Positions 15,380 through 21,553 of a stretch of DNA of 21,938 bases are shown in pieces. The stretch spans positions 1 to 21,938 of the forward strand of contig JBOHCT010000048.1 of the NCBI GenBank assembly GCA_050699055.1, written 5' to 3'. Origin of the DNA: JBOHCT01 sp050699055. GTDB lineage: Bacteria > Actinomycetota > Actinomycetes > Streptosporangiales > JBOHCT01. The stretch's first letter is position 1. Each line of letters opens with the position of its first letter. The notes under the pieces are model-generated. The model saw nothing but the letters and a program-made list of their open reading frames with translations, was not told where the DNA came from and did not search any database. The position numbers and the translations under genes were made by a program.

Positions 15380-15399
15380 GACACACGGATCGGGTGCGA

Positions 15400-15419
15400 C
15401 CCGGTACGACCCGACCGGG
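15400..15419 (+). terminator. Possible hairpin after the ACT-domain gene
   Basis: CCCGGT (15400-15405) and ACCGGG (15414-15419) pair around an 8-nt loop, 21 bp past the stop codon. The stem is short and there is no T-run, so this is a weak terminator call. Confidence 0.3.
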
Positions 15420-15532
15420 GGGAAGCCGTCAGCTTACGGCGAAGGGAATCTGCCCCGCGAGAAATCAGATGCTTTCTGTCGGTGGCGCGCGGTATCACAG
15501 AGTGGTTGACGGGCGACCATCAAGGCGGGGCA

Positions 15533-15844
15533 GTGACACATCCGTTCATCATGGAGGAGCTCGTCCGCAGCCACCAGGAGGAAGTGGCTCGGGCGGTACG
15601 TCAGGCGCGGCGACGATCCCCCAGAGTGGCGCGGCGGCCCAGCGGGAGCGTACGCCGCAGGGCCGGTTGGACGCTGATCGAGGTGGGCCTGCGTCTGGTC
15701 ACGGGGGACGAGGAGACTAGGGCGCTGGCGCCCGCAGGTCGATCCACTTGTCCCCCGCCGGGGGTTCCCAGTGCCACATGGCATCGAGCAGCTCCGCGGG
15801 GCTGTCCCCCACCAGAATCAGGTCCCGGTGGCTGGCGGGGATGA
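15533..15844 (+). CDS. Small basic protein, unknown function, overlapping the opposite gene
   Basis: Reads MTHPFIMEELVRSHQEEVAR, then a basic run (VRQARRRSPRVARRPS), then RRAGWTLIEVGLRLVTGDEE. Short actinobacterial proteins with this layout (HP..MxxLxRSHQxE, basic linker, RRAGWxLxxVGLRL) are common, but I know no function for them. The last conserved element ends near residue 62. The remaining 40 residues lie in the 128-bp stretch that also encodes the end of the convergent LOG-family gene, and they look like antisense read-through. The GTG at 15533 follows AAGGCGGGG. The real gene may once have ended near 15720, with the natural stop lost. Confidence 0.6.
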   Translation: MTHPFIMEELVRSHQEEVARAVRQARRRSPRVARRPSGSVRRRAGWTLIEVGLRLVTGDEETRALAPAGRSTCPPPGVPSATWHRAAPRGCPPPESGPGGWRG

Positions 15845-16304
15845 ACCGTTCGTCGACGGCATGGTCGACGAATTGCAGGAGCGTGTCGTAGAAGCCCTCG
15901 GCATTCAGGAGTCCGCACGGCTTGGCGTGGAGGCCGAGTTGCGACCAGGTGACGATCTCCGCGAACTCCTCCAGCGTGCCGAAACCGCCTGGCAGGGCGA
16001 TGAAGCCGTCGGCCAGATCAGCCAAGAGCGCCTTGCGCTCGTGCATGCTCGTGACGATCCGCAGCTCGGTCAGCTCGGTGTGCGCGAGCTCCTTGTCGAC
16101 CAGCTGCTGGGGGATCACACCGACGGCCTCCCCGTGTTCGGCCAGGACAGCGTCGGCGACAGCCCCCATCAGCCCCACGCTGGCGCCTCCGTACGCAAGC
16201 CCGACTCCGTTGGCCGCAAGCGTCCGCCCGAGGTCGACGGCCGAGGACTGGTACTCCGCGCGGCCGCCGACGTTCGACCCGCTGAACACACAGACACGTT
16301 TCAC
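15717..16304 (-). CDS. LOG-family (TIGR00730) Rossmann-fold nucleotide hydrolase
   Basis: A 195-residue protein with the family hallmarks: SGSN near the start (8-11), YGGASVGLMGAVADA (38-52), MHERK (87-91) and PGGFGTLEE (105-113). Plant LOG proteins release cytokinin bases from their ribose monophosphates. Actinobacterial relatives have the same fold and motif and probably act as nucleotide 5'-monophosphate phosphoribohydrolases. The exact substrate here is unknown. Length is normal for the short class. The ATG at 16304 begins MKRVCVFSGSN, typical of the family. It is encoded against its neighbours, and its 3' end overlaps the small basic gene by 128 bp. Confidence 0.9.
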   Translation of the reverse strand: MKRVCVFSGSNVGGRAEYQSSAVDLGRTLAANGVGLAYGGASVGLMGAVADAVLAEHGEAVGVIPQQLVDKELAHTELTELRIVTSMHERKALLADLADGFIALPGGFGTLEEFAEIVTWSQLGLHAKPCGLLNAEGFYDTLLQFVDHAVDERFIPASHRDLILVGDSPAELLDAMWHWEPPAGDKWIDLRAPAP

Positions 16305-16419
16305 GGCGGTCAGTGTCCCACGCCGAGGGGCGTTTCAGCTCGTTGGCGTGTCGTGCGGGGTGTGCAAAGCGGGCGCCGCGAGGTACACCAGAAGTGTCAG
16401 CGATGTGAGGAGGGCTCTC

Positions 16420-16602
16420 ATGAGGCTGGGCAAGGCACTGGCGACCGGTGTTGTGGACGAGCGTGTCGAACGGAAGGCCGAGGAGCCGACACCGAGGGCG
16501 GAGACCGGTGAGCAGCGGGAGCAGGTCGGTCACGACACAGCCGCCGCGCGGCGTCCGTCCGTGAAGGCGGGAAGGGACGTCCCGTCCTCGGCTGGTCGAT
16601 AA
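16420..16602 (+). CDS. 60-residue hydrophilic protein, unknown
   Basis: Reads MRLGKALATGVVDERVERKA and then a charged, Ala/Arg/Glu-rich stretch to SAGR. No domain is recognised and it is probably disordered. The start is well supported: a perfect AGGAGG (16408-16413) lies six bases before the ATG. The gene is 13 bp upstream of the Cys-rich gene on the same strand, so the two likely form one unit, and the small protein may accompany or regulate its partner. That link is inference. Confidence 0.55.
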   Translation: MRLGKALATGVVDERVERKAEEPTPRAETGEQREQVGHDTAAARRPSVKAGRDVPSSAGR

Positions 16603-16615
16603 CTGGCAGCCACGG

Positions 16616-17311
16616 ATGCGGCTGAGTCGGGAACATCCGAGTCGTCCGCCTCGCGGGCACAAACTTGCCTACCCGATGCTGTCGGCGGACCGCTCGAGAG
16701 TGGGCTTCCGCGGTATCGCCCTCGGGGCGAGCACGGTGTACGAGGCGGTCGCCGATGCGACGTGCGTGCAGGGTGCCAGGCACCGGTGCCCCTCCCGTTG
16801 GTGCGACTGCGGCTTCTACTGCCTGGGGTCCCTGGAGTCGGCGCAGGCGCTCGCCTGTGATCCGCAGTACCGCGGGGCGGTGGTGCTCATCGTCGATGTG
16901 CTCGGGCGGTACATCCGGTACGAGCGGGGGTTGCGCTACAGCAGGCAGCGCGTACGTGTCGTGCGGGTGCGATCGTGTCGCTGCGGCAGCCCAGCGGAGC
17001 TGTTCGCCGACACGGGGCACGGGAATGTCGGATGGCACCGCCTGGAAGCCGTCTGCGTGCTCTGCGTGGGGAGACACCCTGTGTTGCGCTTCGCCGAGTT
17101 CGCCGAGCTTGCCGGAAACGGGCTGGCGGTCTTCGGCGCTCCGCAGGCGCGGCATGACCTGCCGGGGCGTTCCGCCTCCCCGGACTTGGCCGGAGCGGAG
17201 ATCGTCCCGGTGCTGTCGGCGGAGGTCGCACTCCTGCAGGCCCGGCTGGACGATGTCCAGCGACAGCTCGACCGCTTGGTCGGCGGAACCGGCCGGCGTG
17301 ACGCGGACTGA
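16616..17311 (+). CDS. Cysteine-rich protein, probable metal-binding, unknown function
   Basis: A 231-residue protein with ten cysteines in the first 150 residues: 50, 58, 63, 65, 69, 81, 121, 123, 147 and 150. CPSRWCDCGFYCL gives a dense CxC cluster. CRCG at 121-124 and CVLC at 147-150 form a second likely CxC/CxxC site, as in a zinc ribbon. Between them lies a hydrophobic patch (GAVVLIVDVLGRYIRYERGL). The C-terminal 45 residues (LSAEVALLQARLDDVQRQLD) look like a coiled coil, suggesting oligomers. The first residues (MRLSREHPSRPPRGHKLAYP) are basic. No enzyme motif is seen. The start at ATG 16616 is assumed; an ATG at 16676 is possible. I do not recognise a named family. Confidence 0.7.
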   Translation: MRLSREHPSRPPRGHKLAYPMLSADRSRVGFRGIALGASTVYEAVADATCVQGARHRCPSRWCDCGFYCLGSLESAQALACDPQYRGAVVLIVDVLGRYIRYERGLRYSRQRVRVVRVRSCRCGSPAELFADTGHGNVGWHRLEAVCVLCVGRHPVLRFAEFAELAGNGLAVFGAPQARHDLPGRSASPDLAGAEIVPVLSAEVALLQARLDDVQRQLDRLVGGTGRRDAD

Positions 17312-17413
17312 CCGCTCCGGAATCCGTGTCCCGGGTGAGCCGTCGATCACGTGAGGTTGGACGGCGTGAACTGCGATGTCTAGCATCGGAAGACCGATCT
17401 CGTCCCGGACGAG

Positions 17414-17419
17414 TAAACT
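17414..17419 (+). promoter_or_regulatory. Possible -10 element for the DLW-39 gene
   Basis: TAAACT fits TAnnnT, 67 bp before the DLW-39 start. It directly follows a small hairpin (CTCGTCC at 17399 paired with GGACGAG at 17407). No good -35 element is visible. Confidence 0.3.
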
Positions 17420-17485
17420 TCCGCGCGTCATCGGGCCGTTCGGTGGGCCGCTTACGGACATGTGCGTATAGAAGGGTCGTCGACC

Positions 17486-17611
17486 GTGAAGAAGCTTGTC
17501 GCCCTGGTTGTCGTCGTCCTCGGAGGCGTCGCGATATGGCGGTGGGTCCAGCAGGACCGGGCCGAACAAGACCTGTGGACCGAGGCGGTCTCAGCTCCCG
17601 ACCGGGGCTGA
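17486..17611 (+). CDS. DLW-39 family small membrane protein
   Basis: A 41-residue protein with a basic start (VKK), one hydrophobic helix (LVALVVVVLGGVAIWRWV) and the tail QQDRAEQDLWTEA, the DLW motif that names the family. These tiny proteins are widely conserved in actinobacteria close to gyrA and the tRNA-Ile/tRNA-Ala genes; no function is established. The GTG start at 17486 follows GAAGGG at nine bases. The gene is easily missed because of its length. Finding it here suggests this is the old neighbour of tRNA-Ala, with other genes inserted on the tRNA-Ile side. Confidence 0.85.
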   Translation: MKKLVALVVVVLGGVAIWRWVQQDRAEQDLWTEAVSAPDRG

Positions 17612-17631
17612 CGTACCGCTGAACCGTTGCC

Positions 17632-18354
17632 ATGCGGATCACCCTGGCTTGCCTCGATCTCACCGGCACGACCGTCGCCGACGACAGGATGGTCGAGACG
17701 GCTTTCGCCGAGGCGATCGCCACGCAGGGCATCGTCCCGGGCACGGCTGCGTACGCGAAAGCGATGGTGCAGGTCCACCGCAACCGTGGCAAGCCGAAGA
17801 TCGATATCCTGCGGGGCCTCTTCCCCGGTGAAGAGGCCCGCGCGCAAGCGGCCAACCTCGCGTTCGAACGCTCGTACAGTTCCGCCGTCGACCGCGTCGG
17901 CCTTGAGCCACTGCCCGGCGCGGAGGGCGCGATCAACAAGCTGGTGGGCGCCGGCGTCCGAGTCTGTCTCACGACGGGGTTCAGCCGGACGACCCTGGGC
18001 CGCATCCTCGACACGCTCGGGTGGTGGGAGCGCGTCGACCTCGCCCTCTGTCCCGATGACGGCGGTCGCGGCCAGCCGTGGCCGGATCTCGTGCTCACTG
18101 CCGTGCTGCGTCTCGGCATCGACGACGTACGCCATGTCGCGGTCGTGGGCGACACGGTGGGTGACATGCGGAGCGGCCGGCGCGCGGGGTCATCAGCGGT
18201 GGTTGGCGTCCTGAGCGGGGTCCACAACCGCACGCGGTTGGTCGAGGCGGGTGCCACCCACATCCTGGACAGCGTCGCCGAGTTCCCCGCTCTGGCGTTG
18301 GGCGGTGCTGATCGGGTATCCGCCCGCGAAACGGTCGTCCAGGGTGAGCGGTAG
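17632..18354 (+). CDS. HAD-superfamily phosphonatase-like hydrolase
   Basis: A 240-residue protein with the HAD core. Motif I is LDLTGTTVADD (Asp9 nucleophile), motif II is CLTTGFS, and motif IV is VVGDTVGDM. Motif I is DLTGTT rather than the usual DxDGT, so the second acidic residue is a threonine. The same substitution pattern (DxA/T-G-T-T) is typical of phosphonoacetaldehyde hydrolase and the PhnX-like group (TIGR03351), which this resembles in GTTVADDRMVETAF and QPWPDLVLTAV. The usual Arg of the GRPxPD segment is Gln here, so activity is uncertain. No phosphonate genes are nearby. The ATG at 17632 is 20 bp past the DLW-39 stop; no good ribosome binding site is seen. Confidence 0.8.
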   Translation: MRITLACLDLTGTTVADDRMVETAFAEAIATQGIVPGTAAYAKAMVQVHRNRGKPKIDILRGLFPGEEARAQAANLAFERSYSSAVDRVGLEPLPGAEGAINKLVGAGVRVCLTTGFSRTTLGRILDTLGWWERVDLALCPDDGGRGQPWPDLVLTAVLRLGIDDVRHVAVVGDTVGDMRSGRRAGSSAVVGVLSGVHNRTRLVEAGATHILDSVAEFPALALGGADRVSARETVVQGER

Positions 18355-18370
18355 TCTGACACCGGCTTAC

Positions 18371-18443
18371 GGGGCTGTAGCTCAGGCGGCAGAGCGACTG
18401 CTTTGCAAGCAGTAGGCCGGGGGTTCGAGTCCCCCCAGCTCCA
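18371..18443 (+). tRNA. alaT: tRNA-Ala (TGC anticodon)
   Basis: A 73-nt cloverleaf. The acceptor GGGGCTG pairs with CAGCTCC (one G-U), the anticodon arm is ACTGC-TTTGCAA-GCAGT with TGC, and the T-arm carries GGTTCGAGTCC. The 3' CCA is not encoded: the discriminator A is followed by CCT, unlike the tRNA-Ile upstream. The mobile-element remnant begins a few dozen bases after the gene. Confidence 0.97.
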
Positions 18444-18459
18444 CCTGATGCGTCTTACT

Positions 18460-18489
18460 CGAACCCTCGTCCTGAGAGGCGAGGGTTCG
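18460..18489 (+). terminator. tRNA-Ala terminator hairpin
   Basis: CGAACCCTCG (18460-18469) and CGAGGGTTCG (18480-18489) are perfect inverted 10-mers around a 10-nt loop that can pair further (CCT/AGG). A pyrimidine-rich tail (CTTCTTTCC) follows at about 18499. This is a strong intrinsic terminator candidate. Confidence 0.75.
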
Positions 18490-18490
18490 G

Positions 18491-19366
18491 GTGGGACGCT
18501 TCTTTCCGTTCTGGTGCAGGCTGGCCCAGGTGAGCGCCGCCGTACTGGCCGACCACCTGACCCGCGCGCTCGGCGTCGGCTGGGAGCAGCGGGAGCGGGG
18601 TCGGGATCGCAACCCGGCATGGGAGATCATCGGGGTTCCTGACGAGTTGATCGCGGAGTTCTCGTCTCGGAGCGCGGCGATCGAGGCGGAGACCGACCGG
18701 CTCATCGACACCTACGTCACCGACCACGGCCACCGGCCCGACAAGCGGACGGTGTTGCGGCTGCGGCAGCAGGCCACGCTCGCGACCCGGCCGGACAAGA
18801 CGCACTACTCGCTGGCGGAGCTGACCGACCAATGGCGCCGCCGCGCTGACCGCGTGCTCGGTCAGGATGCTGCGAGCTGGGCGCAACACGTCCTCGCCAC
18901 CGGCAATGATCCAGTCCTGCGCGCCGAGGACGTGGGCCGTGAAGAGCTCGTGGCGCTCGGTCAGGCTGTGGTTGAGCAGGTACAGGAGAAGCGCTCCACC
19001 TGGGGCCGCTGGAACCTGCACGCCGAGGCGTCCCGGCAGACGATGGCCCTGCTGTTCACGTCGGTCGGTGATCGGGAGGCGGTGGTCGGGCTCATCACCG
19101 ACGCCGCCGAGGCCGTGTCGTTGCGGCTGACCCCGCCCGAGCTGACCGCGGCTCCCGCCGCGTTTACCCGGTCGGATGGATCGAGCGTGTTCCGGTCGCG
19201 TCACGCGACCGTCTACACGTCAAGGTCGCTGCTCGCGGCGGAGGACCGGCTGCTGCGGGTCCGCCACCAGGAGAAGGTGCTGCTGCGTGACTGGCAGCGC
19301 ACCCACGCCACCGACCCCGAGGCCGGGCGCATGGACGCCCGTCTACCGGCCGCCCAGGCATCATGA
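18491..19366 (+). pseudogene. Fragment of a MobF/TrwC-type conjugative relaxase
   Basis: The 291 codons match the middle of actinobacterial TrwC/TraA relaxases. They cover the end of the relaxase domain (LTRALGVGWEQRERGRDRNP, AWEIIGVPDELIAEFSSR), the helical linker, and the beginning of the helicase part (DGSSVFRSRHATVYTSRSLL). The N-terminal catalytic tyrosines and the HxH metal site are absent, as are the Walker A and B motifs of the helicase, so it can neither nick nor unwind DNA. Similarity begins near codon 13; the GTG at 18491 lies just past the tRNA-Ala hairpin and is unlikely to be a native start, with GTG 18530 another option. The C-terminal 30 residues (including HATDPEAGRMDARLPAAQ) may be the original protein end joined by an internal deletion. 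The frame is open throughout and coupled by ATGA to the next gene. Confidence 0.75.
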
Positions 19367-19737
19367 GCGCCGAAGACTGGTCACCGAGCGACCTGCCCGC
19401 CGTCTCCTACATCCGCGTCGCCCCCACCACCACCGATGAGGCGGCACGCCAGGTGCAGCGCCAACGGGCGCAGATCGCGCTCGCCGCGCGGCGTCTCGGG
19501 CTGCGGATGGCCGACGAGTTCGTTGATGTCGGCTACTCGGGGATGAGCATGGACCGCCCCGACCTGCGCCGCCTCCTCGACCACGTAGCCAGCCATCAGG
19601 TCGGCTACTGCGTCGTCGCCACCCGCGACCGGCTCTCCGAGGACCCCGAGGACGCCGCCGACATTGACGAGGCCCTGGACGACGCGCTGGTCGCGCTCGT
19701 CATCGCCGCCGACCACACCGGCCCCGCAGCGACCTGA
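19363..19737 (+). CDS. Small serine-recombinase-like protein lacking catalytic residues
   Basis: A 124-residue protein equal to the N-terminal catalytic domain of resolvase/invertase recombinases. Conserved landmarks are SYIRVA (15-20), FVDVGYSGMSMDRPDLRRLL (53-72) and VVATRDRLSEDP (84-95). Against gamma-delta resolvase numbering, the nucleophile Ser10 is Ala20 here and Arg71 is Glu93. Arg8, Ser39, Arg45, Asp67 and Arg68 appear kept (Arg18, Ser59, Arg65, Asp89, Arg90). There is no DNA-binding helix-turn-helix tail. It should therefore be unable to cut DNA, and a regulatory or structural role, or simple decay, is inferred. The start overlaps the relaxase fragment stop (ATGA). Confidence 0.7.
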   Translation: MSAEDWSPSDLPAVSYIRVAPTTTDEAARQVQRQRAQIALAARRLGLRMADEFVDVGYSGMSMDRPDLRRLLDHVASHQVGYCVVATRDRLSEDPEDAADIDEALDDALVALVIAADHTGPAAT

Positions 19738-19781
19738 CCGCACTCCAGGCTGGCTGTCGTCAGGGCTTGACGTGGTGGTAC

Positions 19782-19800
19782 CGCCGCTAGCCGAGCGGCG
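19782..19800. terminator. Hairpin between the convergent recombinase-like and AraC genes
   Basis: CGCCGCT (19782-19788) and AGCGGCG (19794-19800) pair around a 5-nt loop, spanning the AraC-like stop codon and 45 bp past the recombinase-like stop. It may terminate transcription from both sides. No T-run. Confidence 0.4.
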
Positions 19801-20197
19801 CTGGCGCCTGCCGACGACGGTACTCGGTCGGCGAGACGCCGTAGTGGGCGTGGAAGCACTGGCTGGCGTGAAACTGGTTCTTCCAGCCGACCGAGCGGGC
19901 GGCCTCGGCGACCGATAGGTCCGTGGAGACCAGCAGCCGCGCCATCCGCTCGACCCGCATCCGGCGCAGGTAAGCCATCGGGCTCACCCCGACCGTCGCA
20001 TCGAAGGACCGCGCGAGCTGGGAACGCGAAAGGTGAACTTCCTTAGCCAGAGCGGCGAGAGTCCACGGCTCGGCCAGTCGGGTGCGCAGCACGTTGACTG
20101 CTGCGACGACGTGGCCGCGCACGACTCCGCGCGGGGCGGCTGCGGGTGCGGTTGTTGAGCTTGTCGTGTGCTGCTCTCGGCTGCCGGTCGAGCACAC
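19787..20197 (-). CDS. AraC-type regulator, DNA-binding domain only
   Basis: A 136-residue protein made of little more than the AraC/XylS DNA-binding domain. Helix-turn-helix 1 lies in WTLAALAKEVHLSRSQLARS. Helix-turn-helix 2 lies in LSVAEAARSVGWKNQFHASQ and is followed by the family signature CFHAHYGVSPTEYRRR. The first 30 residues are Thr/Ala-rich and look disordered. No ligand-binding N-terminal domain is present, and there is no room for one: the SDR gene ends only 50 bp upstream. This is either a stand-alone DNA-binding form or a truncated gene. It is transcribed leftward after marR and the SDR gene, probably in the same unit. Confidence 0.82.
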   Translation of the reverse strand: MCSTGSREQHTTSSTTAPAAAPRGVVRGHVVAAVNVLRTRLAEPWTLAALAKEVHLSRSQLARSFDATVGVSPMAYLRRMRVERMARLLVSTDLSVAEAARSVGWKNQFHASQCFHAHYGVSPTEYRRRQAPAPLG

Positions 20198-20247
20198 CGG
20201 CCGCTTTGAGCAACGAAACGCGGCGGTCGCATGATATCGCTCCGTGC

Positions 20248-21063
20248 TCAGAGGATGCCTTCGGCAGCGGCCTGGTGGAGGCTGCGTACTGTTGGCGTGA
20301 GCCCGAGTTCGCGGGCGAAGGTACCGTCGACGTGGCCGTTCCAGGGGTTTTGGAGTGGCTGGGCGGACTCGGCGTAGTCCGCGCCCACGACGCGTGCGAT
20401 CTCGTAGACGGAGGCCGGTGCATCGTCGGTGAGGTTGATGATGCGCCCGTCCGTGGCTCCGCCGAGCGCGAGCCGCATCGCGGTGGCGATGTCACGGTGA
20501 TGGATCAGGCTCATCGTCGCGGCTGGGTGCCAGTTCCACGAGCCGAGGAGCCCGGGTGCGGACTGGAGGTGGCCGTCGCCATCGCCGTAGACGAACGAGA
20601 ATCGCAGGATGCTCCAGTTCAGGCCGCTGTCGCGCAGGGCCTGCTCGGCGATGACCTTGCTTGCCGGATACGGCATCCGGGGATTCGTCGCGTCGTCCTC
20701 GCGCGCCGGGTGGGACAGGTCCGCGTCGTAGACGAGGTTGGTGCTGGCCATGATGACCCGCGCCTCGGGGGCATGGGCTTTCACCGCCTCGATGAGGTTC
20801 TTGGTTCCCTCGACGTTGACGCGCCGGATCTCGTCGGGGTCCGGGGTGCGCAGGACTGCCGCGAGGTGGATGACCGCCTCGACTCCCTGGACGGCGGCGG
20901 GCAGCGATGCGGGGTCGAGCAGATCGCCCTCGATCGCTTGAACGCCGTCGGGCATCGTCTTGCCGGGACGGACGATGGCGCGGCAGTCGAGGCCGGCATC
21001 GACAAGGCGGGGCAGCAGGCGTGTGCCGACGAGGCCGGTCGCGCCGGTGATGAGGACGGTCAT
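20248..21063 (-). CDS. NAD(P)-dependent epimerase/reductase, extended SDR family
   Basis: A 271-residue Rossmann-fold oxidoreductase. The cofactor loop is GATGLVG (7-13), the NNAG-equivalent segment is HLAAVLRT, and the catalytic YxxxK is YPASK (Tyr132, Lys136). Tyr-Lys plus the upstream MASTNLVYD segment match the extended SDR group of NAD-dependent epimerases/dehydratases and atypical reductases. The substrate cannot be told from sequence. The start codon overlaps the marR stop (ATGA), so the two genes are translationally coupled, and the enzyme is the likely target of the MarR repressor. Length is slightly shorter than classical sugar epimerases (about 310-340). Confidence 0.88.
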   Translation of the reverse strand: MTVLITGATGLVGTRLLPRLVDAGLDCRAIVRPGKTMPDGVQAIEGDLLDPASLPAAVQGVEAVIHLAAVLRTPDPDEIRRVNVEGTKNLIEAVKAHAPEARVIMASTNLVYDADLSHPAREDDATNPRMPYPASKVIAEQALRDSGLNWSILRFSFVYGDGDGHLQSAPGLLGSWNWHPAATMSLIHHRDIATAMRLALGGATDGRIINLTDDAPASVYEIARVVGADYAESAQPLQNPWNGHVDGTFARELGLTPTVRSLHQAAAEGIL

Positions 21064-21524
21064 GAAAGGGTTCCTTTCGAGAGGAGGTCATTGAGGCGGG
21101 CGGTTGCGGTGCGCAGCACCCGCCTAGTCGTGTCGAGGTCGGCGTCGGGTACGCCGTCAAACGCGGTGTGGAGAATGAGCGCGATGGGGTCGGGAAGCCG
21201 TTGCCAGAGCGCTTCGCCAGCGTCTGTGAGGATCAGCACCTTCTGGCGCTGGTCCTTTTCGTCGGGGAGCTGTTCGACCAAGCCCTTGCGTACGAGGACG
21301 GTCACCACGCCGGTCAGCGTGGCTCGCTCCACCTGCAAGATGCGCACGAGTTCGCGTTGCGGTGTCCTGCCCGCGGTCGCGAGTTGGTAAAGGACGTACC
21401 ACTGCGTCGGCCCGAGGTCGAACGGGCGGAGCACGGACTCCATCACCATCCGGGTGGCGAGGTGGTATTTCTTCGCCCACGCGCCCGCCGGTTCATGCTC
21501 GGGGTCTGCTTGCTTGTTAGCCAC
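21060..21524 (-). CDS. MarR-family transcriptional regulator
   Basis: A 154-residue winged-helix regulator. The helical dimerisation start (GAWAKKYHLATRMVMESVLR) is followed by LGPTQWYVLYQLATAGRTPQ. The recognition helix region is QVERATLTGVVTVLVRKGLV and the wing is DEKDQRQKVLILTDAG. All are typical MarR features at normal length. MarR proteins usually repress themselves and a neighbouring gene until a small phenolic or oxidant ligand is bound. The GTG at 21524 gives MANKQADPEHEP; the frame is open to 21731, but those codons show no family similarity. It is followed by the SDR gene with an ATGA overlap, the usual MarR-plus-enzyme pair. Confidence 0.88.
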   Translation of the reverse strand: MANKQADPEHEPAGAWAKKYHLATRMVMESVLRPFDLGPTQWYVLYQLATAGRTPQRELVRILQVERATLTGVVTVLVRKGLVEQLPDEKDQRQKVLILTDAGEALWQRLPDPIALILHTAFDGVPDADLDTTRRVLRTATARLNDLLSKGTLS

Positions 21525-21553
21525 CTTACAAGATATAGCTAGGTGCCTAACAA
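21514..21553 (-). promoter_or_regulatory. Probable MarR operator/promoter
   Basis: TTGTTAGCCACC (21514-21525) and GGTGCCTAACAA (21542-21553) are inverted 12-mers with one mismatch, 16 bp apart. The left arm includes the marR start codon. The spacer is unusually AT-rich for this genome and carries TATATC on the minus strand, a possible -10. Symmetry and position suggest autorepression by MarR, which is inferred. Confidence 0.6.

Noticed and set aside
16418..17569. 383-codon minus-strand frame
   Set aside because: Antisense to the Cys-rich gene and its partner; no recognisable domain.
16887..18620. 577-codon open frame on the minus strand
   Set aside because: It crosses the Cys-rich, DLW-39, HAD and tRNA-Ala genes and is Arg/Pro/Ser-rich with no domain, so it is a composition artefact.
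20146..21390. 414-codon plus-strand open frame
   Set aside because: It is antisense to marR, the SDR gene and part of AraC, which have clear family motifs.
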